Shown: positions 7,376 to 16,505, counted from the first letter of the stretch. The stretch: DNA of 64,000 nucleotides from Thiothrix sp. (GCF_028714775.1 NZ_JAQTLS010000017.1:19216-83215), one strand, 5' to 3'. The notes: generated by a model not told the origin, from the letters alone. A program made the numbers and translations.

Positions 7376-7969
7376 ATGACTACCATGCCAACATTGCATA
7401 CTTACCAACAAAATCATTACGACTACCTGATGCAACACCGTCGGGGCAACACTAACGAGCACCTGCTAGCGCAGATGTACGCCACTGCCCTCTGCGGGCA
7501 AGGCACAATGCCGCTCTACCTCGGCCTGCCGTTGGACATTTTCCGCAGCATGATGGACTACCACTTCCCTACCCTGCCGCAACTTCCCCTGCCTACTGTC
7601 ACCCAACACCTAGAAGCGGCACGAATGCCGGAACTCGACGACCTGCGCACCTTATTGCAGCAAAACGTCAGCCAAGTTCCCCCCGATTCCGGCTGGATGA
7701 CCGAAATCCTCTGTGCGGGCTGCACGGGCAACGATCATTTGTGGCAAGACCTTGGCCTGTGGTCGCGCAAGGAACTTTCCGCGCTGATGCACGACAATTT
7801 CCGCCCACTGGCAGAACGCAATACTAAAGACATGAAGTGGAAAAAATTCCTCTACAAACAGATGTGCGAAGGCGAAGGTGTTTACGTTTGCCGCGCCCCT
7901 TCCTGCAAAGTGTGCGTGGATTACGCTGCCTGTTTCGCCCCGGAGGATGACACTTGCAACGCGCCATAG
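7376..7969 (+). CDS. nifQ: NifQ, molybdenum donor for FeMo-cofactor synthesis
   Basis: A 197-residue protein ending in the NifQ signature C-X4-C-X2-C-X5-C (YVCRAPSCKVCVDYAACF). In other diazotrophs these cysteines bind a Mo-Fe-S cluster that supplies molybdenum to the NifEN/NifH cofactor machinery. It has its own sigma-54 promoter and NifA site and is the first gene of an operon with draG and an Rrf2-type regulator; its end overlaps the draG start. There is no strong ribosome-binding site before the ATG. Confidence 0.92.
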   Translation: MTTMPTLHTYQQNHYDYLMQHRRGNTNEHLLAQMYATALCGQGTMPLYLGLPLDIFRSMMDYHFPTLPQLPLPTVTQHLEAARMPELDDLRTLLQQNVSQVPPDSGWMTEILCAGCTGNDHLWQDLGLWSRKELSALMHDNFRPLAERNTKDMKWKKFLYKQMCEGEGVYVCRAPSCKVCVDYAACFAPEDDTCNAP

Positions 7970-8835
7970 CCGCCTACCTCGGTCTCGCTGTCGGCGATGC
8001 TTTGGGCGCAACCGTCGAGTTCATGACCCCGGCAGAAATCCGTCACGAGTACGACACGCACAAAAACATGATCGGCGGCGGCTGGCTGAAACTCAAAGCG
8101 GGCGAAATTACCGACGACACCGAAATGAGCCTTGCTTTGGGCAACGCCATCCTTGCTGCGGGCAAAGTCGAACCCACCAGCGTGGCGGAAGCTTTCAGCC
8201 AATGGATGCGCGGTAAACCCAAAGACATCGGCAACACCGTGCGGCGCGGCATCGTGCAATTCCGCCGCACCCGGCAAACGGCAATGCCAGAAAGTGAACA
8301 CGACGCAGGCAATGGCGCGTGTATGCGCTGCCTGCCCGTTGCCCTTTCCACCCTGCATTCGTCATGGACAGACGTGCAAAGCGCCTCGCGCCTACAAGCC
8401 CACACCACGCACAACAACCTCGTGTCGGATGCGGGCACGGAATGCATCCTGCAAATGGTGCAAGCCGCAATCTTGGGCGAGCCGCTGGCAGAACTGGAAT
8501 TACTGGCGCACGAACTGGTCGCGCGTTACCCCGTGTTTGAATACCGCCAACGCCGCCGCGACAACCCCAGCGGCTACATCGTCGATACCCTGCAAGCGGT
8601 GTTTCAGGCACTGTTTTCCACTAACAGTTTTGAAACGGCACTGGTGGAAGTGGTCAATCGGGGCGGCGATGCTGATACCACGGGCGCAATCCTCGGCATG
8701 GTTGCCGGAGCACTGTACGGTCTGGAAAACATCCCCACCCGCTGGCTGGATCGGCTCGACGACAACATCCGCACCCAATGCACCCAACAGGCACGCGCCC
8801 TTTACCAATTGGCACAACAAGGACACCTCCAATGA
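7954..8835 (+). CDS. draG: DraG, ADP-ribosyl-[dinitrogenase reductase] hydrolase
   Basis: A 293-residue ADP-ribosylglycohydrolase. The N-terminus AAYLGLAVGDALGATVEF and the TDDTEM segment near residue 50, with GGDADTTGAI near 230, carry the acidic residues that bind the two Mn ions. DraG removes ADP-ribose from NifH and reactivates it when nitrogen fixation can resume. The start is a TTG inside the end of nifQ, supported by GGAGG 7 bases upstream. It lies about 12 kb from draT, whereas the two usually form one operon. Confidence 0.9.
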   Translation: MQRAIAAYLGLAVGDALGATVEFMTPAEIRHEYDTHKNMIGGGWLKLKAGEITDDTEMSLALGNAILAAGKVEPTSVAEAFSQWMRGKPKDIGNTVRRGIVQFRRTRQTAMPESEHDAGNGACMRCLPVALSTLHSSWTDVQSASRLQAHTTHNNLVSDAGTECILQMVQAAILGEPLAELELLAHELVARYPVFEYRQRRRDNPSGYIVDTLQAVFQALFSTNSFETALVEVVNRGGDADTTGAILGMVAGALYGLENIPTRWLDRLDDNIRTQCTQQARALYQLAQQGHLQ

Positions 8836-9326
8836 GACTTTCCCGCAAAGACGAACATTCAATCACCGCGATGCTGTCGCTGGCGGCACACGACCGTTAC
8901 ACCGCCCCCATCAGCCTCAGCGAATTGTCGGAGGATTTGGGCATTTCCACCTCTTACCTCGAACACCTGTTCAGCGGGCTGCGCAAACACGGTTTGGTGG
9001 AGGGCTTGCGCGGCGTCGGCGGCGGCTATCGGCTGACACGTCCGGCAGCGCAGATCAGCATTGCCGACATCCTTTACGCCACCGATGCGCTGAGCGATGA
9101 GAGCGGAAATATCGCGCCAGATGCCCCGGATACACGCGGACTGGAAGCGGCACAAGCATGGGCGGAATTGAGCCGCCGTATCCGCGACTTCCTCGGCGGG
9201 CTGACGCTGGCAGATTTCACTACCCGCAAACCCGATAACCGCTGGAAACACCGTGGCGATTCGGTCAGTGGCTACATTGCCAGCATGTTCCCGCCACACG
9301 CCATCCGCAGCGGAATGTCGGCTTGA
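8832..9326 (+). CDS. Rrf2/IscR-like transcriptional regulator lacking Fe-S ligand cysteines
   Basis: A 164-residue regulator with an IscR-type winged helix: MRLSRKDEHSITAML at the start, a recognition region DLGISTSYLEHLFSGLRK and the wing LRGVGGGYRL. In IscR three cysteines at about 90-105 bind a 2Fe-2S cluster; here the corresponding stretch (ATDALSDESGNIAPDAPD) has none. The gene overlaps draG as ATGA and precedes iscA-nifU-nifS, so a role in Fe-S or nif control is likely, but the signal it senses is unclear. The C-terminus extends about 30 residues past the usual end. Confidence 0.85.
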   Translation: MRLSRKDEHSITAMLSLAAHDRYTAPISLSELSEDLGISTSYLEHLFSGLRKHGLVEGLRGVGGGYRLTRPAAQISIADILYATDALSDESGNIAPDAPDTRGLEAAQAWAELSRRIRDFLGGLTLADFTTRKPDNRWKHRGDSVSGYIASMFPPHAIRSGMSA

Positions 9327-9364
9327 TGACAACATCGCCGGGATAGCCTGTGCCAAATCCGACA
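9316..9364. promoter_or_regulatory. Two NifA upstream activator sites for iscA-nifU-nifS
   Basis: Exact TGT-N10-ACA motifs at 9316-9331 (overlapping the rrf2 stop codon) and 9349-9364; the second ends 51 bp before the -24 element. Confidence 0.75.
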
Positions 9365-9415
9365 TACGCGCACAACTTTTCAATAAAACCTTTAACAATC
9401 AATAACAAATAAACT

Positions 9416-9430
9416 TGGCACAGGGTTTGC
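9416..9430 (+). promoter_or_regulatory. Sigma-54 promoter of iscA-nifU-nifS
   Basis: TGGCAC-N5-TTGC, a perfect consensus with correct GG/GC spacing, 38 bases upstream of the iscA start. Confidence 0.9.
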
Positions 9431-9468
9431 AATATTTCCCTTAACACGCATACAACGGGAGATAACGC

Positions 9469-9792
9469 ATGATCACACTGACAGAAAAAGCCCAGAAAGC
9501 CTTGGGGCGTTTCATCAAAAATTCTGAAACCCCAGTCGCTGGGTTGCGCATTGGCGTATCTGGCGGTGGCTGTTCGGGCCTGCAATATTCCATGAACCTC
9601 GTGGAAGCCAAAGCCGCCGACGACCTTGAAGTCAACATCGGCAACCTGTCGCTGTTCATCGACCCAGCGAGCGCCCCCAAACTCGACGGCCTGACCGTGG
9701 ACTTCATCGACACCATGACCGAAAGCGGTTTCCGCTTCGACAACCCTAATGCCACTAACAGTTGCGGCTGCGGCAAATCATTCTCAGCCTAA
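9469..9792 (+). CDS. iscA: Nif-specific IscA/HesB Fe-S carrier
   Basis: A 107-residue A-type Fe-S carrier. It has the family cysteines: one in GGGCSGLQY near residue 36 and the pair in NSCGCGKSF near the C-terminus. It probably receives or delivers Fe-S clusters for nitrogenase maturation. First gene of the sigma-54-driven operon iscA-nifU-nifS, 30 bp upstream of nifU, matching the nif-iscA position in Azotobacter. Confidence 0.92.
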   Translation: MITLTEKAQKALGRFIKNSETPVAGLRIGVSGGGCSGLQYSMNLVEAKAADDLEVNIGNLSLFIDPASAPKLDGLTVDFIDTMTESGFRFDNPNATNSCGCGKSFSA

Positions 9793-9822
9793 GCGCATAA
9801 CCCGGAACAGGAGAGCCAAGCC

Positions 9823-10710
9823 ATGTGGGATTATTCCGAAAAGGTGCAAGACCATTTCTTCAACCCGCGCAATGCCGGGGCAGCGGCAGGCGCAAATGCC
9901 GTGGGTGACGTAGGTTCACTCAGTTGCGGCGACGCGCTGCGCCTGACCCTCAAGGTCAACCCCGAAACGGAAGTGATTGAGGCGGCGGGTTTCCAGACTT
10001 TCGGTTGCGGTTCAGCGGTTGCTTCCAGTTCCGCACTGACCGAAATGATCAAAGGCATGACGGTTGATCAGGCGTTGAAAATTTCCAACCAAGACATTGC
10101 CGATTACTTGGATGGCTTGCCACCCGAAAAGATGCACTGCTCGGTAATGGGTCGTGAAGCCTTGCAAGCCGCCGTTGCCAACTTCCGGGGCGTGGAATGG
10201 AAAGACGACCACGAAGAAGGTGCATTAATCTGCAAATGTTTCGCGGTCGATGCGGTGTTGATCGAAGAAACCATTCGCGCCAACAACCTCAGCAGCGTGC
10301 AGGAAGTCACTTTCTACACAAAAGCTGGTGGTGGCTGTTCCGCCTGTTTTGAAGGCATTGAAAACATCCTCAACAAAGTGTTGGCAGAACGCGCCGAAAC
10401 TGAAGCGGCAGCACCTCCGCCACCGCCCGAACCCGTCAAGCCTGCCAAAGCACCGCTGACCAACCTGCAACGGATGCGCCGCATCGAACACACCTTGGAA
10501 GCGATCCGCCCGCAACTGCAAGCCGACCGGGGCGACATCGAACTGGTAGAAGTCGATTTCGACAAGAAAATCGCCTTCGTTAACCTGAGTGGCGCGTGTT
10601 CTGGTTGCCAAATGGCTGCGGCTACTTTGGGTGGCGTGCAACAGCGTGTCATGGAAGATTTGGGTGAATTCATCCGTGTGCTGCCTGCCACTGAAATGGG
10701 CAAGTTTTAA
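9823..10710 (+). CDS. nifU: NifU, Fe-S cluster assembly scaffold
   Basis: A 295-residue three-domain NifU. The IscU-like N-domain (1-125) has ligand cysteines in SLSCGD, FGCGSA and MHCSVM. The central BFD-type 2Fe-2S domain has CKCF and GGCSACF. A proline-rich linker (about 195-212) leads to the C-terminal Nfu domain with CSGC near 265. It builds clusters with sulfur from NifS for NifH and for NifB/NifEN substrates. A GGAG site precedes the ATG, and nifS follows after 11 bp. Confidence 0.95.
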   Translation: MWDYSEKVQDHFFNPRNAGAAAGANAVGDVGSLSCGDALRLTLKVNPETEVIEAAGFQTFGCGSAVASSSALTEMIKGMTVDQALKISNQDIADYLDGLPPEKMHCSVMGREALQAAVANFRGVEWKDDHEEGALICKCFAVDAVLIEETIRANNLSSVQEVTFYTKAGGGCSACFEGIENILNKVLAERAETEAAAPPPPPEPVKPAKAPLTNLQRMRRIEHTLEAIRPQLQADRGDIELVEVDFDKKIAFVNLSGACSGCQMAAATLGGVQQRVMEDLGEFIRVLPATEMGKF

Positions 10711-10721
10711 GGAGTGGTGTT

Positions 10722-11939
10722 ATGAGTGAAGGTATTTATCTCGATAACAATGCGACTACGATGGTGTCGCCGGAAGTCGTGCAAGCCATGCTGCCGTATT
10801 TCACCGAGCAGTTCGGCAACCCGTCTTCCATCCATCAGTTCGGCAACAAGGTCGGGCTGGCGATTAAAGCCGCCCGCAAGCAAGTGCAAAAGCTGCTGGG
10901 TGCGGAACACGATTCCGAGATCGTTTTCACCTCGTGCGGCACTGAATCCGATTCCACCGCGATCCTCTCCGCCCTCAAGGCGCAGCCAGAACGCAAGGAA
11001 ATCATCACCACTGTGGTTGAGCATCCTGCCATCCTGACCCTGTGCGAAAATCTGGAAAAAGACGGCTACACCGTGCATTACCTCAAGGTAGACGGCAAAG
11101 GGCGGCTGGATCTGGATGAATACGCCAAATTGCTCACCGACAACGTGGCGATTGTGTCCGCGATGTGGGCGAACAACGAAAGCGGCACGTATTTCCCGGT
11201 GGTGGAAATGGCTGCAATGGCGAACGCGGCGGGCATTATGTTCCACACCGATGCGGTACAAGCCGTCGGCAAAATTCCGATGAGTTTGAAAGACACCAAA
11301 ATCGACATGCTGTCGGTGTCTGGGCATAAATTGCACGCGCCTAAGGGAATTGGTGTGCTGTATTTGCGCCGGGGTACGCGTTTCCGTCCGCTGTTGCGCG
11401 GTGGGCATCAGGAACGTGGTCGGCGTGCGGGTACGGAAAATGCGGCTTCCATCGTTGCGCTGGGTAAGGCGGCGGAAATGGCGCTGGAGCATATGGAGCA
11501 TGAAAACATTTGCGTGCGTGCCATGCGTGACCGCCTCAAGGAAGGCTTGCTGGCTGCGATCCCCAACTGTTTCGTGACTGGCGACCCGGACAATTGTTTG
11601 CCGAATACGCTCAATATCGCGTTTGAATACATCGAAGGTGAAGCGATTTTGCTGATGCTCAACAAGCAAGGCATTGCGGCTTCGAGCGGTTCGGCGTGTA
11701 CGTCTGGTTCACTGGAACCGTCGCACGTGATGCGGGCAATGGGCATTCCTTATACGGCTGCGCATGGCACGATCCGCTTCTCGCTGTCGCGTTATAACAA
11801 TATGCCCGAAATCGAAAAAGTCATCGTCGCTGTTCCGCCGATTATTGCGCAACTGCGCAAGCTGTCGCCGTATTGGGATGCTGCCAATAACGTGCCAGTG
11901 GAAGAACCGGAAAAGGCGTTTGCTCCGGCGTATGCCTGA
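10722..11939 (+). CDS. nifS: NifS, cysteine desulfurase
   Basis: A 405-residue PLP-dependent cysteine desulfurase. The PLP lysine sits in SGHKLHAPKG (about residue 200) and the persulfide-forming catalytic cysteine in SSGSACTSGS (about 327). It takes sulfur from L-cysteine and passes it to NifU. Encoded 11 bp after nifU with ribosome-binding site AAGGAG. The length is typical of NifS; no anomalies seen. Confidence 0.95.
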   Translation: MSEGIYLDNNATTMVSPEVVQAMLPYFTEQFGNPSSIHQFGNKVGLAIKAARKQVQKLLGAEHDSEIVFTSCGTESDSTAILSALKAQPERKEIITTVVEHPAILTLCENLEKDGYTVHYLKVDGKGRLDLDEYAKLLTDNVAIVSAMWANNESGTYFPVVEMAAMANAAGIMFHTDAVQAVGKIPMSLKDTKIDMLSVSGHKLHAPKGIGVLYLRRGTRFRPLLRGGHQERGRRAGTENAASIVALGKAAEMALEHMEHENICVRAMRDRLKEGLLAAIPNCFVTGDPDNCLPNTLNIAFEYIEGEAILLMLNKQGIAASSGSACTSGSLEPSHVMRAMGIPYTAAHGTIRFSLSRYNNMPEIEKVIVAVPPIIAQLRKLSPYWDAANNVPVEEPEKAFAPAYA

Positions 11940-11942
11940 AGA

Positions 11943-11987
11943 CCCTCACCCCCTAGCCCCCTCTCCCGCCAAGCGGTAGAGGGGGAG
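11943..11987. repeat. Half-size copy of the CCCTCACCCC palindromic element
   Basis: A single arm of the element described at 24057-24155: CCCTCACCCC, then CCCCCTCTCCCGCC pairing with GCGGTAGAGGGGG. It lies 3 bp after the nifS stop and before the NifZ-like gene, where it would form a stable hairpin in the transcript. Confidence 0.8.
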
Positions 11988-12016
11988 TAAGAGTTTGTTT
12001 TTGTATCGGAGATGAC

Positions 12017-12274
12017 ATGGATATTGCTCAAATTCAACCCGGTGACATGGTGTTTGCTGCTGCTGACTTGTTCAGTGACGGCGAAATTCCGGGCTACGCC
12101 GAAGGTGCGCTGGTCGTCAAAGCGGGTACTCGCGGCGTACTGATCAATACCGGGCATTATGAGGAATACCCGGATGTGGAGTTTTATCTGGTGCAGTTTG
12201 AGGATGAGAGCGGGACGTTGGGACTTTCGTTGGGGTGTTGGGCGGAGGAGTTGAGCGTTTCCATAGATTCATAA
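12017..12274 (+). CDS. NifZ-like small protein
   Basis: An 85-residue protein with a CGGAG ribosome-binding site. Its pattern of DG, G, GALVVKAGTRG, a shift through EEYPDVEFYLVQFED and a final GCWAEEL matches the NifZ domain of the classical NifZ at 50095, though identity is low. NifZ helps form the second P-cluster of the NifDK protein; this copy sits at the end of the iscA-nifU-nifS operon, separated from nifS by a repeat hairpin. I call it a NifZ-family paralogue of unknown specific role. Confidence 0.65.
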   Translation: MDIAQIQPGDMVFAAADLFSDGEIPGYAEGALVVKAGTRGVLINTGHYEEYPDVEFYLVQFEDESGTLGLSLGCWAEELSVSIDS

Positions 12275-12319
12275 CAAAAATCTGGCATGATTGCCATGCC
12301 AATTCACCTGCTGTAGGCT

Positions 12320-12338
12320 TCCTGACATACAGTCAGGA
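12320..12338 (+). promoter_or_regulatory. Hairpin overlapping the ribosome-binding site of the ABC-F gene
   Basis: TCCTGAC and GTCAGGA pair around ATACA. The AGGAG ribosome-binding site of the downstream ABC-F gene is part of the second arm, so the hairpin could reduce translation initiation. Confidence 0.4.
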
Positions 12339-12345
12339 GTTCCTT

Positions 12346-13917
12346 ATGACCCAAGTGGTCTGCCAATTTTCCCAGCTAACCCAACAGTTTGATACCAAAA
12401 CGGTATTTTCCGCGCTTTCCTCAACCCTGACCGACGGCTTGACTGGATTGGTCGGACGCAACGGGCAAGGCAAATCAGTCTTACTTGCCCTACTCGCGCA
12501 AGATTTCCCACCCACCAGCGGCAGCATCCGCTGGCTTGTGCCGTTCTATTGGGTGCGGCAACTGCAACGCCTGCAAGGTTTGAATCTGGCGGATGCCCTC
12601 GGTGTTGGCGTGTTGTATGACAGTTTCGAGCGCATCCAGTCCGGCGAAGCCAGCCCGGAAGATTTTGCACAGGTCGAAGACCGTTGGCATCTGCCCGCCT
12701 TGTGGGAGCAGGAACTACATGAAGCAGGTCTGGATTTACCCCTGTCGACACCCGTCCAACATCTCAGCGGCGGTGAACAAACCCGGCTGGCACTGTGCCG
12801 AGCGTTCCTGCAACCTGATCACTACCTGCTACTGGATGAACCCAGCAACCATCTGGATACCGCAGGTCGCCAGTGGCTATTGGCGAAGCTAACCCAACAC
12901 CCGGCAGGCGCATTGGTCGCCACCCATGACCGCGAATTGCTGCAACAAGTGGAACGGATTCTGGAGCTGGATCAGCATGGCTTGAACGAATACGGCGGCA
13001 ATTACGCCATCTACCACACCATCCGCGATGCCCAAGTTGCCGCCACGGAGCAGCAAGTGGCAACGCTCAAACGCAACCGCCAGCAACAGAAACTGGAACA
13101 ACAGGCTGCGTTGGAAAAATCCGCCCATCGCCGCAAACAGGGTGAACGCCAACGCCATTCCGGTTCGCAAAGCAAACTGCTGATGGATGCGCAACAAGAT
13201 CGCTCAGAAAACACGCTTTCCAAACTCAAGCAACAACACCAGCAACGTGCTGAACAGTTGGCAACCGAATTAGGCACAACCCAAACCCGGCTGGAAATCA
13301 TTAAACCGCAAACCTTACGCTCTGCCCCCGAAGCGGCACATCACAGCCTGTGCCTGCATCTGTCCGAACTGGTGTTGCCTTACGTACACCATGCGCCGCT
13401 GACCCTCACCGTACAGCAGGGCGAACGCTGGCACATCCAAGGCAGGAATGGTTCTGGCAAATCTACCCTGCTGCGCGTCATTGCCGGACTGGAGCAGCCC
13501 ATTTCAGGTGTTTGCGAAGTGCATGGACGCTGTGTGTATCTGGATCAGCACTTCAGCCTGCTGGATGAACACGAATCCGCGCTGGCTAACCTGCAACGCC
13601 TGCACCCTGACATCAGTGAAACCCTACTACGTACCGAACTGGCAGGCTTGCGCCTGCGCGGCGACAAGGCATTGCAACCGCTGAAGGAACTGAGCGGTGG
13701 CGAACGTTTAAAAGTAGCCTTGCTGGCAGTGCTGGTGGGTGAGAATGCTCCGACCTTGCTATTGCTGGATGAACCCGATAACCATCTCGATTTGGATTCC
13801 CGACTCTTGCTGGAGCAAACACTGGCAGATTACCCCGGTGCATTGCTGGTGGTTTCACACGATCCGGCGTTTATTGCTGCCCTGCATGTCTCGGCAAGCC
13901 TCACATTAACCGCTTGA
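12346..13917 (+). CDS. ABC-F family ATPase
   Basis: A 523-residue soluble protein with two ABC ATPase domains and no membrane segments. The first has GRNGQGKS (Walker A), LSGGEQTRLAL (signature) and LLLDEPSNHLD (Walker B); the second has GRNGSGKS, LSGGERLKVAL and LLLDEPDNHLD. A long, charged, glutamine-rich helical linker (about 225-320) joins them. ABC-F proteins act on ribosomes or are Uup-like; substrate unknown here. The start at 12346 is chosen for its AGGAG site; its 3' end overlaps the convergent hrpB by 17 bp. Confidence 0.88.
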   Translation: MTQVVCQFSQLTQQFDTKTVFSALSSTLTDGLTGLVGRNGQGKSVLLALLAQDFPPTSGSIRWLVPFYWVRQLQRLQGLNLADALGVGVLYDSFERIQSGEASPEDFAQVEDRWHLPALWEQELHEAGLDLPLSTPVQHLSGGEQTRLALCRAFLQPDHYLLLDEPSNHLDTAGRQWLLAKLTQHPAGALVATHDRELLQQVERILELDQHGLNEYGGNYAIYHTIRDAQVAATEQQVATLKRNRQQQKLEQQAALEKSAHRRKQGERQRHSGSQSKLLMDAQQDRSENTLSKLKQQHQQRAEQLATELGTTQTRLEIIKPQTLRSAPEAAHHSLCLHLSELVLPYVHHAPLTLTVQQGERWHIQGRNGSGKSTLLRVIAGLEQPISGVCEVHGRCVYLDQHFSLLDEHESALANLQRLHPDISETLLRTELAGLRLRGDKALQPLKELSGGERLKVALLAVLVGENAPTLLLLDEPDNHLDLDSRLLLEQTLADYPGALLVVSHDPAFIAALHVSASLTLTA

Positions 13918-16474
13918 CCTTGCGCGTCGCCATCGCCTGCAAGGGATCATCCGGCCACGGATGCTTGGGATACCGCCCCTTCATATCCTTTTTCACCTCA
14001 TGGTAGGACGTGCGCCAAAACCCCGCCAAATCCTGCGTAATCTGCAACGGCCTGCCCGCCGGAGACAGCAAATGCACCAGCAACGCAACCCTGCCATTGG
14101 CAATGGTCGGGGTTTGTTGGCAACCAAACATTTCCTGCAATTTCACCGCGAGTACCGGCGGCGACTGGCTGTAGTCGATAGCGATGTCATGACCGGAAGG
14201 CACTTCCAAGCGTTTGGGGGCAAGCTGTTCGAGGCGTTGTTGCATGTCCCACGGCAATAGACCGCTGAGAATGGTGGTCAAATCGAGCTTTTTGAAATCA
14301 CCCAGCACATTAACTGCATTCAGATACGGGGCAAGCCAATCTTCCAGTGTTGCCAGCAAGTTGGCGCGGCTGACATCAGGCCATGCTCGTTCCGCTTCGA
14401 CACCATGCAAAAGATTGATTCTTGCGCACCATTGTTCCTGCTCCGCCTGCCAAGGCAATACATCCAGCCCTTGCTTGCGGATGAAACCAATCAGCGCGGT
14501 GCTTTTGGCTTCACCCGGCACGGCTTGCAGGGCTTTGCGCTGTAACACCAACGCGCCGATTTTGTGCTGTTGTTCGGCGATGAAACGCCCCGCTTTGTTA
14601 TCCCATTCCACCACGGTTTGCTCGCGCACCTGATCCGCCAATGCACTCGCAAACAGCTTGTCATCCAGCGCGGCGGCGGAGCGGATGGTGTCGCTGCTTT
14701 TGCCCACCATGCTGCTGACTTCCGCAATCGCCAGCCATGCCTGATTGCCGAGCGCATGTTTGTCGGGCAAATCCGCACTGCGACCGTTGGCAAGCTGGTA
14801 GCCGCCGGAATGCCGCCGCCGTGCAATACGATCGGGGTAGGCGCAGGCCAGCAAATAGCCATTGATTTGCGTGGCGGGGAGCAAAAAGCTCACGCCACTT
14901 TCCGGCAATTTCTGGTTGCGGATTTGTTCCACGAACTGATTTGCCAGTTGGCGGGTGCGTTGTAACCAACCCTGCTGCTGGTACGGACATTTGGTTTTGC
15001 CTGCCAGTATTTCCAGCGGCTGGCTAATGTCGGGATTATCCTGACTGAGCGGATTACGCTCGGAAAGCAGGCTGGCAAGGTTAGCAGCAGCTTGTAGGTG
15101 TCCGGCCTGTGCGCCGCAAATCAGCAGGTGGGCGAGGCGCGGATGTACCGGCAGATTGCACATGACCTGCCCGTGTGCAGTCAGCACCGTGGCTTTGCCC
15201 TTGCGTTGAATCGCGCCGAGTGTTTCCAGCAAGTCCAACGCTTGTTGCCATAAGCCGGAGGGTGGCACATCCAGCCAGCGCAGTTCCGTCGGATCATCCA
15301 CGCCCCATTGCAGCAGTTGTAGGGCAAGCGGGGCGAGGTCGGCGCGTAAGATTTCGGGCGTATTGTGCGCAGCGAGTTGTTCTTGCTGGCTTTCCGTCCA
15401 TAGCCGGTAACACACACCGGGAGCAAGCCGCCCTGCTCGTCCGGCACGTTGGGTGCTGGAGGCGCGGGAAATGCGCGTGGTGTGCAAGCCAGTCATGCCG
15501 GTTCCGGGGTCGAAACGGGCTTCGCGTACCAGCCCCGAATCGACCACTACATCCACGCCTTCGATGGTCAGGCTGGTTTCGGCGATATTGGTTGCCAGTA
15601 CGACTTTACGTTCACCCGCATGGGCAGCGGTTAACGGGGCAATGGCTTGTTGCTGTTCGTCCAGCGTGAGGTTGCCGTACATCGGGCGCAAATGCACACC
15701 ACTGATGCGGCGTTCCACCAACCATTCGCCGAGGGCTTCGGTGGTGCGGTGAATTTCGCCTTGACCGGGCAGGAAAGCGAGGATGCTGCTGTCAGGATTT
15801 TCGTTCAACGCTTGGCGCAAAGTAGCAACCATGCGCTCGACAATGCGTTCGCCGGGTTTGGCGGCTTGCCCGTAGCGGATGTTGACCGGGTAAGTGCGGC
15901 CTTCGCTGCGTACTACTGGCGCATCATCCAACAGGCTGGCAATCGCAATGCTATCCAAAGTGGCGGACATAACCAGCAGTTTCAGCGGATTGCTGTCGTC
16001 GCGGAAGAGTTCGCGCCCTTTCAAACACAAGCTGAGGGCGAGGTCGGAATCCAGATTGCGTTCGTGGAATTCGTCGAAAATGACCAGACCAACGCCGTCC
16101 AGTGAGGGGTCTTGCTGCAACTGGCGGGTGAGGATGCCTTCGGTAATGACTTCAATGCGGGTCTGGCGGCTGATTTTGTTGTCGAGGCGCATCCGATAGC
16201 CAACGGTTTGCCCAACACTTTCCCCCAACAGACTCGCCATACGATGCGCGGACGAACGGGCGGCAATACGACGCGGTTCCAGCATGAGGATTTTTTTGCC
16301 CAAAAGCCACGACTCATCGAGTAAGGCCAAGGGAACGCGGGTGGTTTTGCCCGCGCCCGGCGGGGCTTCCAGCACGACTTCGTGGCGTTCGCGCAAGGCT
16401 TGTTTGAGGTCGTCGAGGACGGCATCAATGGGGAGAGTTAGTTTAGGCTGGCTTGAATGTTGCATAATGCGCAT
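13901..16474 (-). CDS. hrpB: HrpB, DEAH-box ATP-dependent helicase
   Basis: An 857-residue superfamily 2 helicase. Motifs visible in order: APPGAGKTT (I, about 40), DEFH (II), SATLD (III), and the C-terminal QRAGRAGR (VI), followed by the HrpB-specific C-terminal domain with a YPKHPWPDDP ending. The length agrees with HrpB proteins of roughly 810-860 residues. Start at 16474 or 16465; no strong ribosome-binding site decides. Substrate and cellular role of HrpB remain poorly known. It is transcribed away from the ParA-like gene. Confidence 0.92.
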   Translation of the reverse strand: MRIMQHSSQPKLTLPIDAVLDDLKQALRERHEVVLEAPPGAGKTTRVPLALLDESWLLGKKILMLEPRRIAARSSAHRMASLLGESVGQTVGYRMRLDNKISRQTRIEVITEGILTRQLQQDPSLDGVGLVIFDEFHERNLDSDLALSLCLKGRELFRDDSNPLKLLVMSATLDSIAIASLLDDAPVVRSEGRTYPVNIRYGQAAKPGERIVERMVATLRQALNENPDSSILAFLPGQGEIHRTTEALGEWLVERRISGVHLRPMYGNLTLDEQQQAIAPLTAAHAGERKVVLATNIAETSLTIEGVDVVVDSGLVREARFDPGTGMTGLHTTRISRASSTQRAGRAGRLAPGVCYRLWTESQQEQLAAHNTPEILRADLAPLALQLLQWGVDDPTELRWLDVPPSGLWQQALDLLETLGAIQRKGKATVLTAHGQVMCNLPVHPRLAHLLICGAQAGHLQAAANLASLLSERNPLSQDNPDISQPLEILAGKTKCPYQQQGWLQRTRQLANQFVEQIRNQKLPESGVSFLLPATQINGYLLACAYPDRIARRRHSGGYQLANGRSADLPDKHALGNQAWLAIAEVSSMVGKSSDTIRSAAALDDKLFASALADQVREQTVVEWDNKAGRFIAEQQHKIGALVLQRKALQAVPGEAKSTALIGFIRKQGLDVLPWQAEQEQWCARINLLHGVEAERAWPDVSRANLLATLEDWLAPYLNAVNVLGDFKKLDLTTILSGLLPWDMQQRLEQLAPKRLEVPSGHDIAIDYSQSPPVLAVKLQEMFGCQQTPTIANGRVALLVHLLSPAGRPLQITQDLAGFWRTSYHEVKKDMKGRYPKHPWPDDPLQAMATRKVKRLM

Positions 16475-16505
16475 CTTAAACTACTAAGCAATCATGGAGA
16501 AAATA

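Noticed and set aside
8132-9100. Long plus-strand frame overlapping draG
   Set aside because: It is a shadow of draG and the Rrf2 gene with composition typical of an out-of-frame translation of GC-rich DNA.
10707-11669. Long minus-strand frame opposite nifS
   Set aside because: Antisense shadow; rich in His, Arg and Gln, with no domain.
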